This document shows, in pieces, positions 7,038 to 13,336 of a stretch of 16,379 nt of DNA. Position 1 is the stretch's first letter. Each line of letters starts with the position of its first letter. The notes under the pieces are model-generated. The model saw only the letters and a program-made list of their open reading frames with translations. It ran no database searches and was not told the origin of the DNA. The DNA comes from an uncultured beta proteobacterium (GTDB taxonomy: Bacteria > Pseudomonadota > Gammaproteobacteria > Burkholderiales > Burkholderiaceae_C), in NCBI GenBank assembly GCA_903927495.1, contig CAIYNH010000815.1:1-16379 (forward strand). The letters run 5' to 3'. The position numbers were made by a program, and so were the translations under genes.

Positions 7038-7703
7038 ATGGTATGGCTTGATCAGGCACTGGAAGGCCGGGCAACGGCTGCGCTGTGGACGGGTCCAGCG
7101 GGTCTGGTCGCGCCGATGTCTTATCGCCGCCATAAAAATCTCGACATCGCTTGTAAAGCATCGCTCCAGCGTGGCCTGCCAGTACGTCTGCGCCGCTCAG
7201 GGGGCGGACTTGTGCCGCAAGGCCCAGGCATCCTGAATCTAAGCCTGGCCTATCCTTGCAATGGCTCGCCCGGCGACTTGGCCGAGCCGGTTTATCACGA
7301 CCTGTGTGCCGTGCTGATTCGCGCCCTGAGCCGGCTTGGCATTGAGTGCCGGGCACACAGCGTGGTCGGATCTTTCTGTGATGGTCGGTTCAACTTGGCG
7401 GTAACGAGCCAGGGCATCGCCCGAAAAATTGCTGGCACGGCGCAGTATTGGCGCCGCGGCAACGGTCGACAAGCGGTATTGGCACATGCGCTGCTGCTGG
7501 TCGATGCCGACCCTGTCCACCTGAGTGAACAGGCCAATCGCTTTGAGGCGGCGCTGGAAAGCGGCCGGCGCTACGATGCCAATGCCTTGACCAGCGTGGC
7601 GAGATGCTGGCAGGCTGAGCACCCAGGCATTGCTTTATCGAGCGTTTTTTTCACGACAGTGAGACGGCACATTGCTGAATCACTTATTCACCAACCAAAC
7701 TAG
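7038..7703 (+). CDS. Lipoate-protein ligase A family protein
   Basis: The protein has 221 residues from ATG 7038, preceded by GGAGA at a spacing of 8. An in-frame TTG at 6939 would overlap the acoC end and the hairpin, and is rejected. It shows the BPL/LplA catalytic-domain motifs: RRSGGGLVPQGPGILN (52-67, equivalent to RRxxGGGxVxHxxGxxN) and SFCDGRFNLAV (112-122) followed by RKIAGTAQ (129-136), where K130 is the expected lipoyl-adenylate-binding lysine. The length fits the short single-domain members without the LplA accessory domain. Placement directly after the E2 gene suggests that it lipoylates K45 of AcoC, by ligation or by lipoyl transfer. An octanoyltransferase (LipM/LipL-like) activity is the main alternative. 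The start is well supported; substrate choice is inferred. Confidence 0.85.
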   Translation: MVWLDQALEGRATAALWTGPAGLVAPMSYRRHKNLDIACKASLQRGLPVRLRRSGGGLVPQGPGILNLSLAYPCNGSPGDLAEPVYHDLCAVLIRALSRLGIECRAHSVVGSFCDGRFNLAVTSQGIARKIAGTAQYWRRGNGRQAVLAHALLLVDADPVHLSEQANRFEAALESGRRYDANALTSVARCWQAEHPGIALSSVFFTTVRRHIAESLIHQPN

Positions 7704-7712
7704 GAGAATTTC

Positions 7713-8021
7713 ATGGTTTTGCTTGAATTTTCAATGGCTCCGGCCGGCAAAGGCATCAGCGTCAGCCCCTTCGTGGCACGCTCACTCGACATCATCGACA
7801 AGAGCGGTTTGCCCTATCAGCTCACGCCCATGGGAACCATCCTGGAAGGTGAATGGGGCGAGGTGATGGCCGTCGTCACAGCGTGCTACCAGGCCATGAG
7901 CATGGATTGTGAGCGCGTTGGTGTCAACATCAAGATCGACGCACGCGCCGGTAGCGGTGGTCGGATCAAGAGCAAAGTAGAGTCGGTGCAGACCAAGCTG
8001 GGGCGTAAGCTATCCACCTGA
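7713..8021 (+). CDS. MTH1187/YkoF-like thiamine-binding protein (DUF77)
   Basis: This 102-residue protein matches the MTH1187/UPF0045 family: an N-terminal strand with MVLLEFSMAP, then VSPFVARSLDIID, LTPMGTILEGEW (38-49) and a C-terminal VGVNIKIDARAG segment, as expected for the ferredoxin-like fold. Family members have been reported to bind thiamine or related ligands. Start: ATG 7713 with AGGAG about 8 bp upstream, 9 bp after the ligase-like gene, so both are likely on one mRNA. As last gene of a cluster whose E1 needs thiamine diphosphate, it may sense, store or deliver thiamine; this is an inference from context. It ends 20 bp from the acoR stop, with no visible terminator between the convergent genes. 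Confidence 0.82.
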   Translation: MVLLEFSMAPAGKGISVSPFVARSLDIIDKSGLPYQLTPMGTILEGEWGEVMAVVTACYQAMSMDCERVGVNIKIDARAGSGGRIKSKVESVQTKLGRKLST

Positions 8022-8041
8022 GTTGCCACCCAGCTCCCATT

Positions 8042-10054
8042 TCACTGATGCAATGGCGAAACGATGTGAAAGCGTTTCATTTGCCGATAAACCGTTGCCC
8101 TGCAGACACTCAACTCGAGAGCGGATGCGGTAATGTTCCAGTGGTGCTTGCGCAAGGTCGACAACAAGGACTCTGCTTGCACCATGCCGGCTGATAGTTC
8201 TGATTGCATCAATGTCTTGGTCGGAGGGTATTCTTCCAAAATCGGCGCAGATCGAGAGTCATTTGTTTCGTTTATTGCCCAAATATCGTTGGGCAGGTGT
8301 GTCTGGTCAATGTGGCCGTCATCACTGATCGCCAGGGCGAAACGGATCGCATTGCGCAACTGACGAATGTTGCCTGGCCAAGCGAAATTCATCAGCAACT
8401 CAAATGCCTTGACTGAAATCTTGGCATCAACACCAATTTGCTGACCTTCTTGTTGCAGCACCCGGCCGATGACGAATCCCCGGTCCGCGCGCTGACGTAA
8501 AGGCGGCAAATTCAGTGTAGCTCCACATAAACGGTAGTAAAGGTCTTCGCGAAAGATGCCGTTGGCAATCAGGCGACGCAGGTCTCGGTGCGATGCGGCC
8601 ACCACTGACAATTCGACAGGGATTGGTATCTCAGCGCCAAGCGGCATGACCTCACCCTCAGACAGCACACGCAACAATCGCGTCTGCAGGTGCATCGGCA
8701 TATCGCCAATTTCATCCAGAAAAAGCGTTCCACCACTTGACTGAAGAATCAGGCCCCGAGCGCCCTTGCTGCGACCGCCAGTAAAACTGCCTGCGACATA
8801 TCCAAACAACTCGCTTTCGATAAGCGATTCAGGAATAGACGAACAGTTGACCGCCACAAAGGCTTTTTTTGCACGCAGGCTGGAGTCGTGCAGTGCCCGC
8901 GCGATAACTTCCTTGCCGGTTCCGGTTTCACCGTGCAAAAGAATGTTGACCTTTTTGTTGACCAGGCGCTTGGCCTGGTCGATCAGTCGCAGCATTTGCG
9001 GGTCGTCTCCAGCCAGCCGGTCGAGCGCCGGACAATCGAACTGAACTGGCACCGACTCGCTCCCGAGAGCAGACTTATTTCGACTAAAACGAGGCGGTGT
9101 CGCCATGGCATAAAACAGTTCATGGCGACGCGTGCTGAGCACGGTACGGTCACTTGTCATGCCCGAACGCGCCACGCGCCAAATCTCATCCAGAGTCACT
9201 TTGAAGACTGCTGTCAAAGATTGACCCACCAGCGGCACCGTACTGCCCTCTTCATTCATGGCAGTCAACATCTGGCGCGCACCGCTGTTGGCACCAAGAA
9301 TCTGTCCATCTGAATCAAAGGCCAACATGCATTCCCCGCTGACATCCACCAAGGCCCAATCGACACCGAGCCGCAAGATCCACTTGTCACCAAAGTGGCG
9401 AATAAAGTTGGCATCTTCAACCATCTTCGCGAACATCACGGTCATGTGCCGTGCAAGGTGCTGACTTGGCTTTTCGTATGGTGATGACAATGCCGAAATA
9501 TCGAGCACGCCAATGAATTCGCCACTCGGGTCAAACAGGGGCGCGGTGGTGCAGGTGAGACCGATGTGGGTCGTGTCAAAGTGATCGCCCTGGTGACACG
9601 TCAGAGGCGTACGTTCGACAATGCAAGTGCCAACACCGCAGGTTCCGGCATGAGATTCATTCCAGTCTGCCCCGAGGCACAGACCTGATCGCTTGAGTTC
9701 CCGATCCCATTGGTCGTTGCCAATACAGTCCACCGTAATGCCCTGGGCATCGGTTAGTAACAGCACATACCCCAGTGGCGACACCCGCTTATAGAGCTGT
9801 TCCATGCCGGCTCGGGCGACGCGCAGAAAGGATTCAATTTGTTCCTGGTGCTCACGCAGTTGCCAGTTGTCAAGCACGCGCGCTGGCTGCGCTCGCGTAG
9901 GATCAAGACCGTGCTCACTGACGCAACGTGTCCACGAACGCGTAATCATGTCATCGACATCACCGTTATACCGTTGCGAGCGGCGCGAGGTGCGTGCGAT
10001 GACTTCGTCAATATGACGTGTCGAAGAAGAATTCATTTGTCTTGTCTCGCTCAT
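8042..10054 (-). CDS. acoR: Sigma-54-dependent activator AcoR
   Basis: The protein has 670 residues when started at ATG 10054, which follows AAGGT by a few bases. A TTG start at 10081 (679 residues) is possible but has no better ribosome site. Domains (670-residue numbering): a GAF-like sensor about 75-200; a PAS-like segment about 240-325; an AAA+ domain about 335-570 with Walker A GETGTGKE (375-382), Walker B GGTLFLDEIGD (441-451) and WPGNIRQL; and a Fis-type helix-turn-helix about 631-661. The sigma-54 contact loop reads GSFTGG (422-427) instead of GAFTGA, keeping the key Phe-Thr. AcoR activates acetoin catabolism genes in response to acetoin or acetaldehyde; the match is to that subfamily by architecture and context. 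It should act at the dyads at 2530-2590 and the promoter at 2678. Confidence 0.93.
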   Translation of the reverse strand: MSETRQMNSSSTRHIDEVIARTSRRSQRYNGDVDDMITRSWTRCVSEHGLDPTRAQPARVLDNWQLREHQEQIESFLRVARAGMEQLYKRVSPLGYVLLLTDAQGITVDCIGNDQWDRELKRSGLCLGADWNESHAGTCGVGTCIVERTPLTCHQGDHFDTTHIGLTCTTAPLFDPSGEFIGVLDISALSSPYEKPSQHLARHMTVMFAKMVEDANFIRHFGDKWILRLGVDWALVDVSGECMLAFDSDGQILGANSGARQMLTAMNEEGSTVPLVGQSLTAVFKVTLDEIWRVARSGMTSDRTVLSTRRHELFYAMATPPRFSRNKSALGSESVPVQFDCPALDRLAGDDPQMLRLIDQAKRLVNKKVNILLHGETGTGKEVIARALHDSSLRAKKAFVAVNCSSIPESLIESELFGYVAGSFTGGRSKGARGLILQSSGGTLFLDEIGDMPMHLQTRLLRVLSEGEVMPLGAEIPIPVELSVVAASHRDLRRLIANGIFREDLYYRLCGATLNLPPLRQRADRGFVIGRVLQQEGQQIGVDAKISVKAFELLMNFAWPGNIRQLRNAIRFALAISDDGHIDQTHLPNDIWAINETNDSRSAPILEEYPPTKTLMQSELSAGMVQAESLLSTLRKHHWNITASALELSVCRATVYRQMKRFHIVSPLHQ

Positions 10055-10296
10055 TCGGACCTTGTTGCCGATCCTATCCAAGAAGATCTTGCTGATTCTT
10101 GTGACTAACTAACGTCCTTTTGAATCCGTAACGACGTTTAGTCAGATGAATATAGCACCAATTTCCAGCGAGTACGCCCGCATTTTTGACACCTGAATTA
10201 GGGCAATTGATTTGGATCCAGCCCAATATGGAGGGCACTTTTTACGAAGTTCAAAGGTAATCTGTACAACTCTATTTCCTCGGATTAACGAAATTG
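10055..10296. other. Intergenic region between amt and acoR (both minus)
   Basis: No gene and no strong terminator is visible after amt. On the minus strand, TTGAAC with CATATT 18 bp further on is a fair sigma-70 promoter candidate for acoR, and a TATATT (without a good -35) lies closer to the gene. No copy of the TGCGACA half-site found upstream of acoX is present, so direct autoregulation through the same dyads is not indicated. Confidence 0.35.
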
Positions 10297-11499
10297 TTAC
10301 CAATTGGCTTCACGGTCAGGGGTCGCGTTGATTCTATGGATCGACAAATCAGCGCCGTCGTATTCTTCTTCCTGGCTGAGCCGCAGGCCCAGCGTGGCCT
10401 TGAGCACACCATAGACCAACAGCCCTCCGAGCACTGCCCAGACCACACCCATGGTAGTGCCTATCAGTTGTGCGCTCAGGCTCACACCACCCAGGCCACC
10501 CAAAGCTTTTGAGCCAAAAATGCCAGCGGCTATCCCGCCCCAGGTGCCGCACAACCCGTGCAGCGGCCAGACACCGAGCACGTCGTCAATCTTCCATTTG
10601 TTTTGCGTCAAGGTGAACATAAAAACAAAAATGCCACCTGCCACCGCGCCCACCACCAATGCACCGAAGGGGTGCATCAGGTCTGAGCCCGCGCACACCG
10701 CGACCAAACCCGCTAGCGGGCCGTTGTGGACAAAGCCCGGGTCATTTTTGCCTGCCACCAGCGCCGCCAGCGTACCACCGACCATCGCCAGTAGCGAATT
10801 CACAGCCACCAGACCTGAAATTTTGTCCAGCGTTTGCGCGCTCATCACGTTAAAGCCAAACCAACCCACAGTCAGCACCCAGGCCCCCAGTGCTAGAAAC
10901 GGAATGCTTGAAGGCGGGTGCGCCGATATGCCGCCATCTTTTCGGTAGCGATTGGCCCGGGCTCCCAGCAGCAGTACAGCAGGCAACGCGATCCAGCCCC
11001 CCACAGCGTGCACCACCACACTACCAGCAAAGTCGTGGAACTCATCACCGGTGAGCGCTTTAAGCCAGGACTGAACTCCAAAATGCTGATTCCAGGCAAT
11101 ACCTTCAAAGAATGGGTAAACAAAACCCACGATCACTGCCGTAGCGATCAGTTGCGGCCAAAACTTGGCGCGCTCCGCAATACCGCCGGAGATGATGGCT
11201 GGAATGGCTGCAGCAAACGTCAGCAAAAAGAAAAACTTGACCAGTTCGTAGCCATTTTTCGCAGCCAATTGTTCAGCACCGACAAAAAAATGCGTGCCGT
11301 AAGCCACGCCGTAGCCCACAACGAAATACACCACGGTTGAGACTGAAAAATCCACCAGAATCTTGACCAGCGCGTTGACCTGGTTTTTTCGGCGGACTGT
11401 TCCCAGCTCCAAAAATGCGAAACCAGCGTGCATGGCTAGCACCATGACTGCGCCAAGTAGGATGAACAGGGTATCTGCGCCCTGTTTGAGTGCTTCCAT
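10297..11499 (-). CDS. amt: Ammonium transporter (Amt/MEP/Rh family)
   Basis: The 400-residue polytopic membrane protein has about eleven hydrophobic segments. Conserved residues line up with E. coli AmtB at a constant offset of four: D156 (AmtB D160), H164 in VVVHAVGG (H168) and H314 in WPLHGLCGTWGG (H318), the last two being the twin pore histidines. It has no cleavable signal extension, starting MEALKQGADTLFILLG. ATG 11499 follows AGAGG by a few bases. No glnK/glnB gene is adjacent, unlike the usual glnK-amtB pair, so its PII partner must be elsewhere. It transports ammonium across the inner membrane for assimilation. A sigma-54-type promoter upstream suggests nitrogen-limitation control. 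Confidence 0.95.
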   Translation of the reverse strand: MEALKQGADTLFILLGAVMVLAMHAGFAFLELGTVRRKNQVNALVKILVDFSVSTVVYFVVGYGVAYGTHFFVGAEQLAAKNGYELVKFFFLLTFAAAIPAIISGGIAERAKFWPQLIATAVIVGFVYPFFEGIAWNQHFGVQSWLKALTGDEFHDFAGSVVVHAVGGWIALPAVLLLGARANRYRKDGGISAHPPSSIPFLALGAWVLTVGWFGFNVMSAQTLDKISGLVAVNSLLAMVGGTLAALVAGKNDPGFVHNGPLAGLVAVCAGSDLMHPFGALVVGAVAGGIFVFMFTLTQNKWKIDDVLGVWPLHGLCGTWGGIAAGIFGSKALGGLGGVSLSAQLIGTTMGVVWAVLGGLLVYGVLKATLGLRLSQEEEYDGADLSIHRINATPDREANW

Positions 11500-11528
11500 G
11501 AGAACCTCTTGCGGTAAAACGGGTTAAA

Positions 11529-11566
11529 TTGGTGCGCCAAAGGTGCAAAATGAAAAAGCGCACCAA
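11529..11566. repeat. 9-bp inverted repeat over the amt start-point region
   Basis: TTGGTGCGC (11529-11537) and GCGCACCAA (11558-11566) are perfect inverted repeats 20 bp apart. The right arm spans the transcription start predicted from the sigma-54 motif (near 11562). It could be an operator or, if the RNA starts slightly upstream, a leader hairpin. Confidence 0.4.
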
Positions 11567-11571
11567 GTCAA

Positions 11572-11587
11572 AGCAAAAATCGCGCCA
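11572..11587 (-). promoter_or_regulatory. Sigma-54-type promoter of amt
   Basis: On the minus strand the sequence reads TGGCGC, five bases, TTGCT. It has the correct 10-bp spacing between GG and GC and a single mismatch (A to G) in the -24 element. The predicted start is near 11562, about 62 nt before the amt ATG. NtrC-dependent sigma-54 control of amt genes is well known. I did not find a convincing NtrC site upstream. Confidence 0.72.
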
Positions 11588-11610
11588 AACTTTGCGCTAA
11601 CGAACCATAA

Positions 11611-11689
11611 ACGTGCAGATTTTCCTTGTTGTCATCCCCTACACGCTGGCAAGGGATGGTTGCCCGGTGATTCATCTTTTTCTGCACGT
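11611..11689. repeat. Widely spaced 9-bp inverted repeat upstream of amt
   Basis: ACGTGCAGA (11611-11619) and TCTGCACGT (11681-11689) are exact inverted copies, 70 bp between centres, in the divergent region between amt and the small ORF at 11810. They lie 40-130 bp upstream of the amt sigma-54 promoter, where activator sites are expected, but do not match the NtrC consensus as I know it. Confidence 0.35.
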
Positions 11690-11809
11690 CGCTGGTTGGC
11701 TGGCGTGCCACGACCGAGCACATGGATTTCATTTACAACTTGACACACCTCTGAAATATGGCCTGGGTATGCTCAGCATCACTAAAACCAACGAAATCGA
11801 GAGGACAAC

Positions 11810-12046
11810 ATGTCATCAGCCAGCTACAAAATTGAAAGCTCACACCCCATTGTGGGGCCCTTATGGGCGGATCAGGATTCCTCCAAATTTCTAATATTGT
11901 TTGACCGGGCGTTAGCGGTTGTCTTGGCCGCCAAGAGCAGAACATTCCCATCTGGTCATGAAATCCGGGTGGTTCATATACCCTCGGGCGAAGTCATTTA
12001 CCGAAAAACCGGCGAAAGCACGGCCTCGTTTTGTGATACTTTGTAA
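11810..12046 (+). CDS. Small protein of unknown function (78 aa)
   Basis: ATG 11810 follows a strong ribosome site (GAGAGGA, spacing 4-5). The 78-residue product is soluble by sequence with no signal peptide. It has a well-mixed, protein-like composition: a central SSKFLILFDRALAVVLAAKS stretch, then HEIRVVHIPSGEVIYRKT, which looks like two beta-strands with a turn. I do not recognise the family. It is divergent from amt and convergent with the TfoX-type gene. A TTGACA at 11740-11745 could be a -35 element, but no -10 lies at proper spacing. I consider it a real gene because of the ribosome site and composition. Confidence 0.6.
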   Translation: MSSASYKIESSHPIVGPLWADQDSSKFLILFDRALAVVLAAKSRTFPSGHEIRVVHIPSGEVIYRKTGESTASFCDTL

Positions 12047-12137
12047 TTTTTGTAATTCACTCATGTCCGGGAGACAAGCCGTGCGTCAGCACTGTCTGCA
12101 GCTTCGCGCCTAGTGTCGTATCGATCTGGAAACGGAA

Positions 12138-12506
12138 TTACTTGGCGCGTTTGTCCTTGGGCTGGCGTGCTGTCAACGCCGCCTGCAATGCCAGGCGGAC
12201 CCAGGGTGCCATCTCTGATTGCGACTCCATTGCTTCGTCGGGTGCGCTGTAGTAGTCCATACTGCGAGGTTTTCCCTTGGCCAGATAGGTAAAGCGTTGG
12301 CAACCGGCGGCCTCAAACAGCGCGCGTGACTCGGGAGCAGCCTTGAGCCACAGTTTTTCGCCCTGCCCCAGGTTCACCAGAATGGCAATCGTCAACCCAT
12401 CGGTATGGATGCCGTGCCCGCCAAACATCGGGCGCGCCACACACGGGCCGACCGTGGACAAAAGTTCGCAGCAATATTGGGCAAATTCATTCGGATGTGT
12501 TGGCAT
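12138..12506 (-). CDS. TfoX/Sxy N-terminal domain protein
   Basis: The 122-residue protein consists of the TfoX N-terminal domain only: RPMFGGHGIHTDGLTIAIL (25-43), then LWLKAAPESRALFEAAGC and SMDYYSAPDEAME. Full-length Sxy/TfoX, the competence coactivators, also have a C-terminal domain, which is absent here. Stand-alone N-domains like this are common and have no settled function. The C-terminus is basic (KDKRAK). ATG at 12506 has little ribosome-site signal. The gene is divergent from the GDT1-type gene with only 49 bp between them, so their promoters must be compact or overlap. Confidence 0.85.
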   Translation of the reverse strand: MPTHPNEFAQYCCELLSTVGPCVARPMFGGHGIHTDGLTIAILVNLGQGEKLWLKAAPESRALFEAAGCQRFTYLAKGKPRSMDYYSAPDEAMESQSEMAPWVRLALQAALTARQPKDKRAK

Positions 12507-12555
12507 GCAAAAAGTCTAACATCAGCGGCTTTGAAGAAACGACAAGAAAGACTGC

Positions 12556-13110
12556 ATGGACGCTTTTCTGATTTCAACCGGTATCGTGGCTCTGGCCGAA
12601 ATGGGTGACAAAACCCAACTTCTGGCACTGGTGCTGGCCTTGCGGTTTCGCCAACCCTGGCCGATTGTGCTGGGCATTTTTGTGGCAACCATTGCCAACC
12701 ATGCTCTGGCTGGTGCCATGGGGGCCTGGGTCACCACCGTCATGGGCCCGGAGGTATTGCGCTGGGTGCTGGGCGGCTCTTTCATTGCGATGGCGGTGTG
12801 GATGATGATTCCGGACAAGATTGACGATGACGGCGCCGACAAGCCACCGCGATTTGGCGTGTTTGGCACCACCGTGATCGCTTTTTTTCTGGCTGAAATG
12901 GGTGATAAAACGCAGGTCGCCACGGTCATGCTGGCCGCCAAGTACAGCAGTACTGTGTGGGTGGTCGCAGGAACCACGCTGGGCATGATGCTGGCCAATG
13001 CACCCGTGGTCTGGTTGGGCGAGCGCATGACCCGTTTGGTGCCACTACGTCTGGTGCACTTGGTTTCAGCCTGCATTTTTTTCTGCCTGGGATTGTGGGC
13101 GGTACTGTAG
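12556..13110 (+). CDS. GDT1/TMEM165 (UPF0016) family putative manganese exporter
   Basis: The 184-residue inner-membrane protein has about six hydrophobic segments in two homologous halves. Each half carries the family signature E-x-G-D-K-T: AEMGDKTQ at 14-21 and AEMGDKTQ at 113-120. A charged loop (DKIDDDGADKPPR, about 87-99) joins the halves. Bacterial members such as MneA of Vibrio cholerae export Mn2+; eukaryotic ones move Mn2+/Ca2+. The two-copy arrangement is typical of the full-length family. ATG 12556 has a weak purine-rich AAGAAAG upstream. I see no yybP-ykoY manganese riboswitch in the 49-bp upstream gap. It is followed after 226 bp by metH in the same direction, but metH has its own leader. 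Confidence 0.88.
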   Translation: MDAFLISTGIVALAEMGDKTQLLALVLALRFRQPWPIVLGIFVATIANHALAGAMGAWVTTVMGPEVLRWVLGGSFIAMAVWMMIPDKIDDDGADKPPRFGVFGTTVIAFFLAEMGDKTQVATVMLAAKYSSTVWVVAGTTLGMMLANAPVVWLGERMTRLVPLRLVHLVSACIFFCLGLWAVL

Positions 13111-13154
13111 CGCCATGCCCACATTCAATTGATAAATCTTCCCTGACGTTGTTG

Positions 13155-13192
13155 TCTAGCCTTGGCCTGCTGCAGCAGTGTCTGCGGCTAGA
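13155..13192 (+). terminator. Hairpin between the GDT1-type gene and metH
   Basis: TCTAGCC (13155-13161) pairs with GGCTAGA (13186-13192). The enclosed loop contains the palindrome CTGCTGCAGCAG (13168-13179), so the region can form nested stems. No T-run follows. Position 45 bp after the upstream stop suits a 3'-end structure; terminator function is uncertain. Confidence 0.35.
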
Positions 13193-13244
13193 TGCCTTGA
13201 CACGAATGAATTAGAGAAGGAATTAGCCCTTAAAATCGCCCGAT

Positions 13245-13306
13245 CCAAGGAGCGTTGCAGCGGACTATATGGCCCGTCAGGCTTGGATATCACGCAACGA
13301 CGCTCA
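13245..13306 (+). promoter_or_regulatory. S-adenosylhomocysteine (SAH) riboswitch aptamer
   Basis: The sequence carries the conserved SAH (ahcY) motif: CCAAGGAGCGTTGCAG at 13245-13260, GTCAGGCTTGG at 13276-13286 and GCAACGACGCTCAC at 13294-13307. Helix P1 is GAGCG (13250-13254) with CGCTC (13301-13305), continued by TTGC (13255-13258) with GCAA (13294-13297) around a CGA bulge. P2 can form from CGG (13261-13263) and CCG (13274-13276). The pseudoknot pairs CCAAG (13245-13249) with CTTGG (13282-13286). In the consensus this helix has G-C where A-T is seen here, a compensatory change that supports it. A TAAAAT at 13231-13236 could be the -10 box, placing the RNA 5' end just before the aptamer. 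Confidence 0.9.
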
Positions 13307-13336
13307 CCTGAACAATCTAGCCCACAGGTGAGTTGC
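13303..13336 (+). promoter_or_regulatory. SAH riboswitch expression platform sequestering the metH ribosome site
   Basis: CTCACCTG (13303-13310) is exactly complementary to CAGGTGAG (13325-13332), the Shine-Dalgarno region 4 bp before the metH ATG at 13337. The CTC of the first arm is also the 3' end of aptamer helix P1. So P1 formation (SAH bound) and the anti-ribosome-site stem exclude each other: SAH should switch translation of metH on. This fits the known ON behaviour of SAH riboswitches. Confidence 0.85.

Noticed and set aside
11758..11773. Sigma-54 promoter for the small ORF at 11810 (TGGCCTGGGTATGCT)
   Set aside because: The spacing between GG and GC is 9 rather than 10 bp and both elements deviate from the consensus.
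12507..12555. Manganese (yybP-ykoY) riboswitch before the GDT1-type gene
   Set aside because: The gap is only 49 bp and I could not find the conserved motif there.
13197..13236. TTGACA (13197-13202) with TAAAAT (13231-13236) as a metH promoter pair
   Set aside because: The spacer is 28 bp, too long for sigma-70; only the -10-like TAAAAT next to the aptamer is kept as a tentative element.
13178..13336. N-terminal extension of MetH
   Set aside because: It overlaps the SAH aptamer and lacks a ribosome site; the ATG at 13337 has a strong one.
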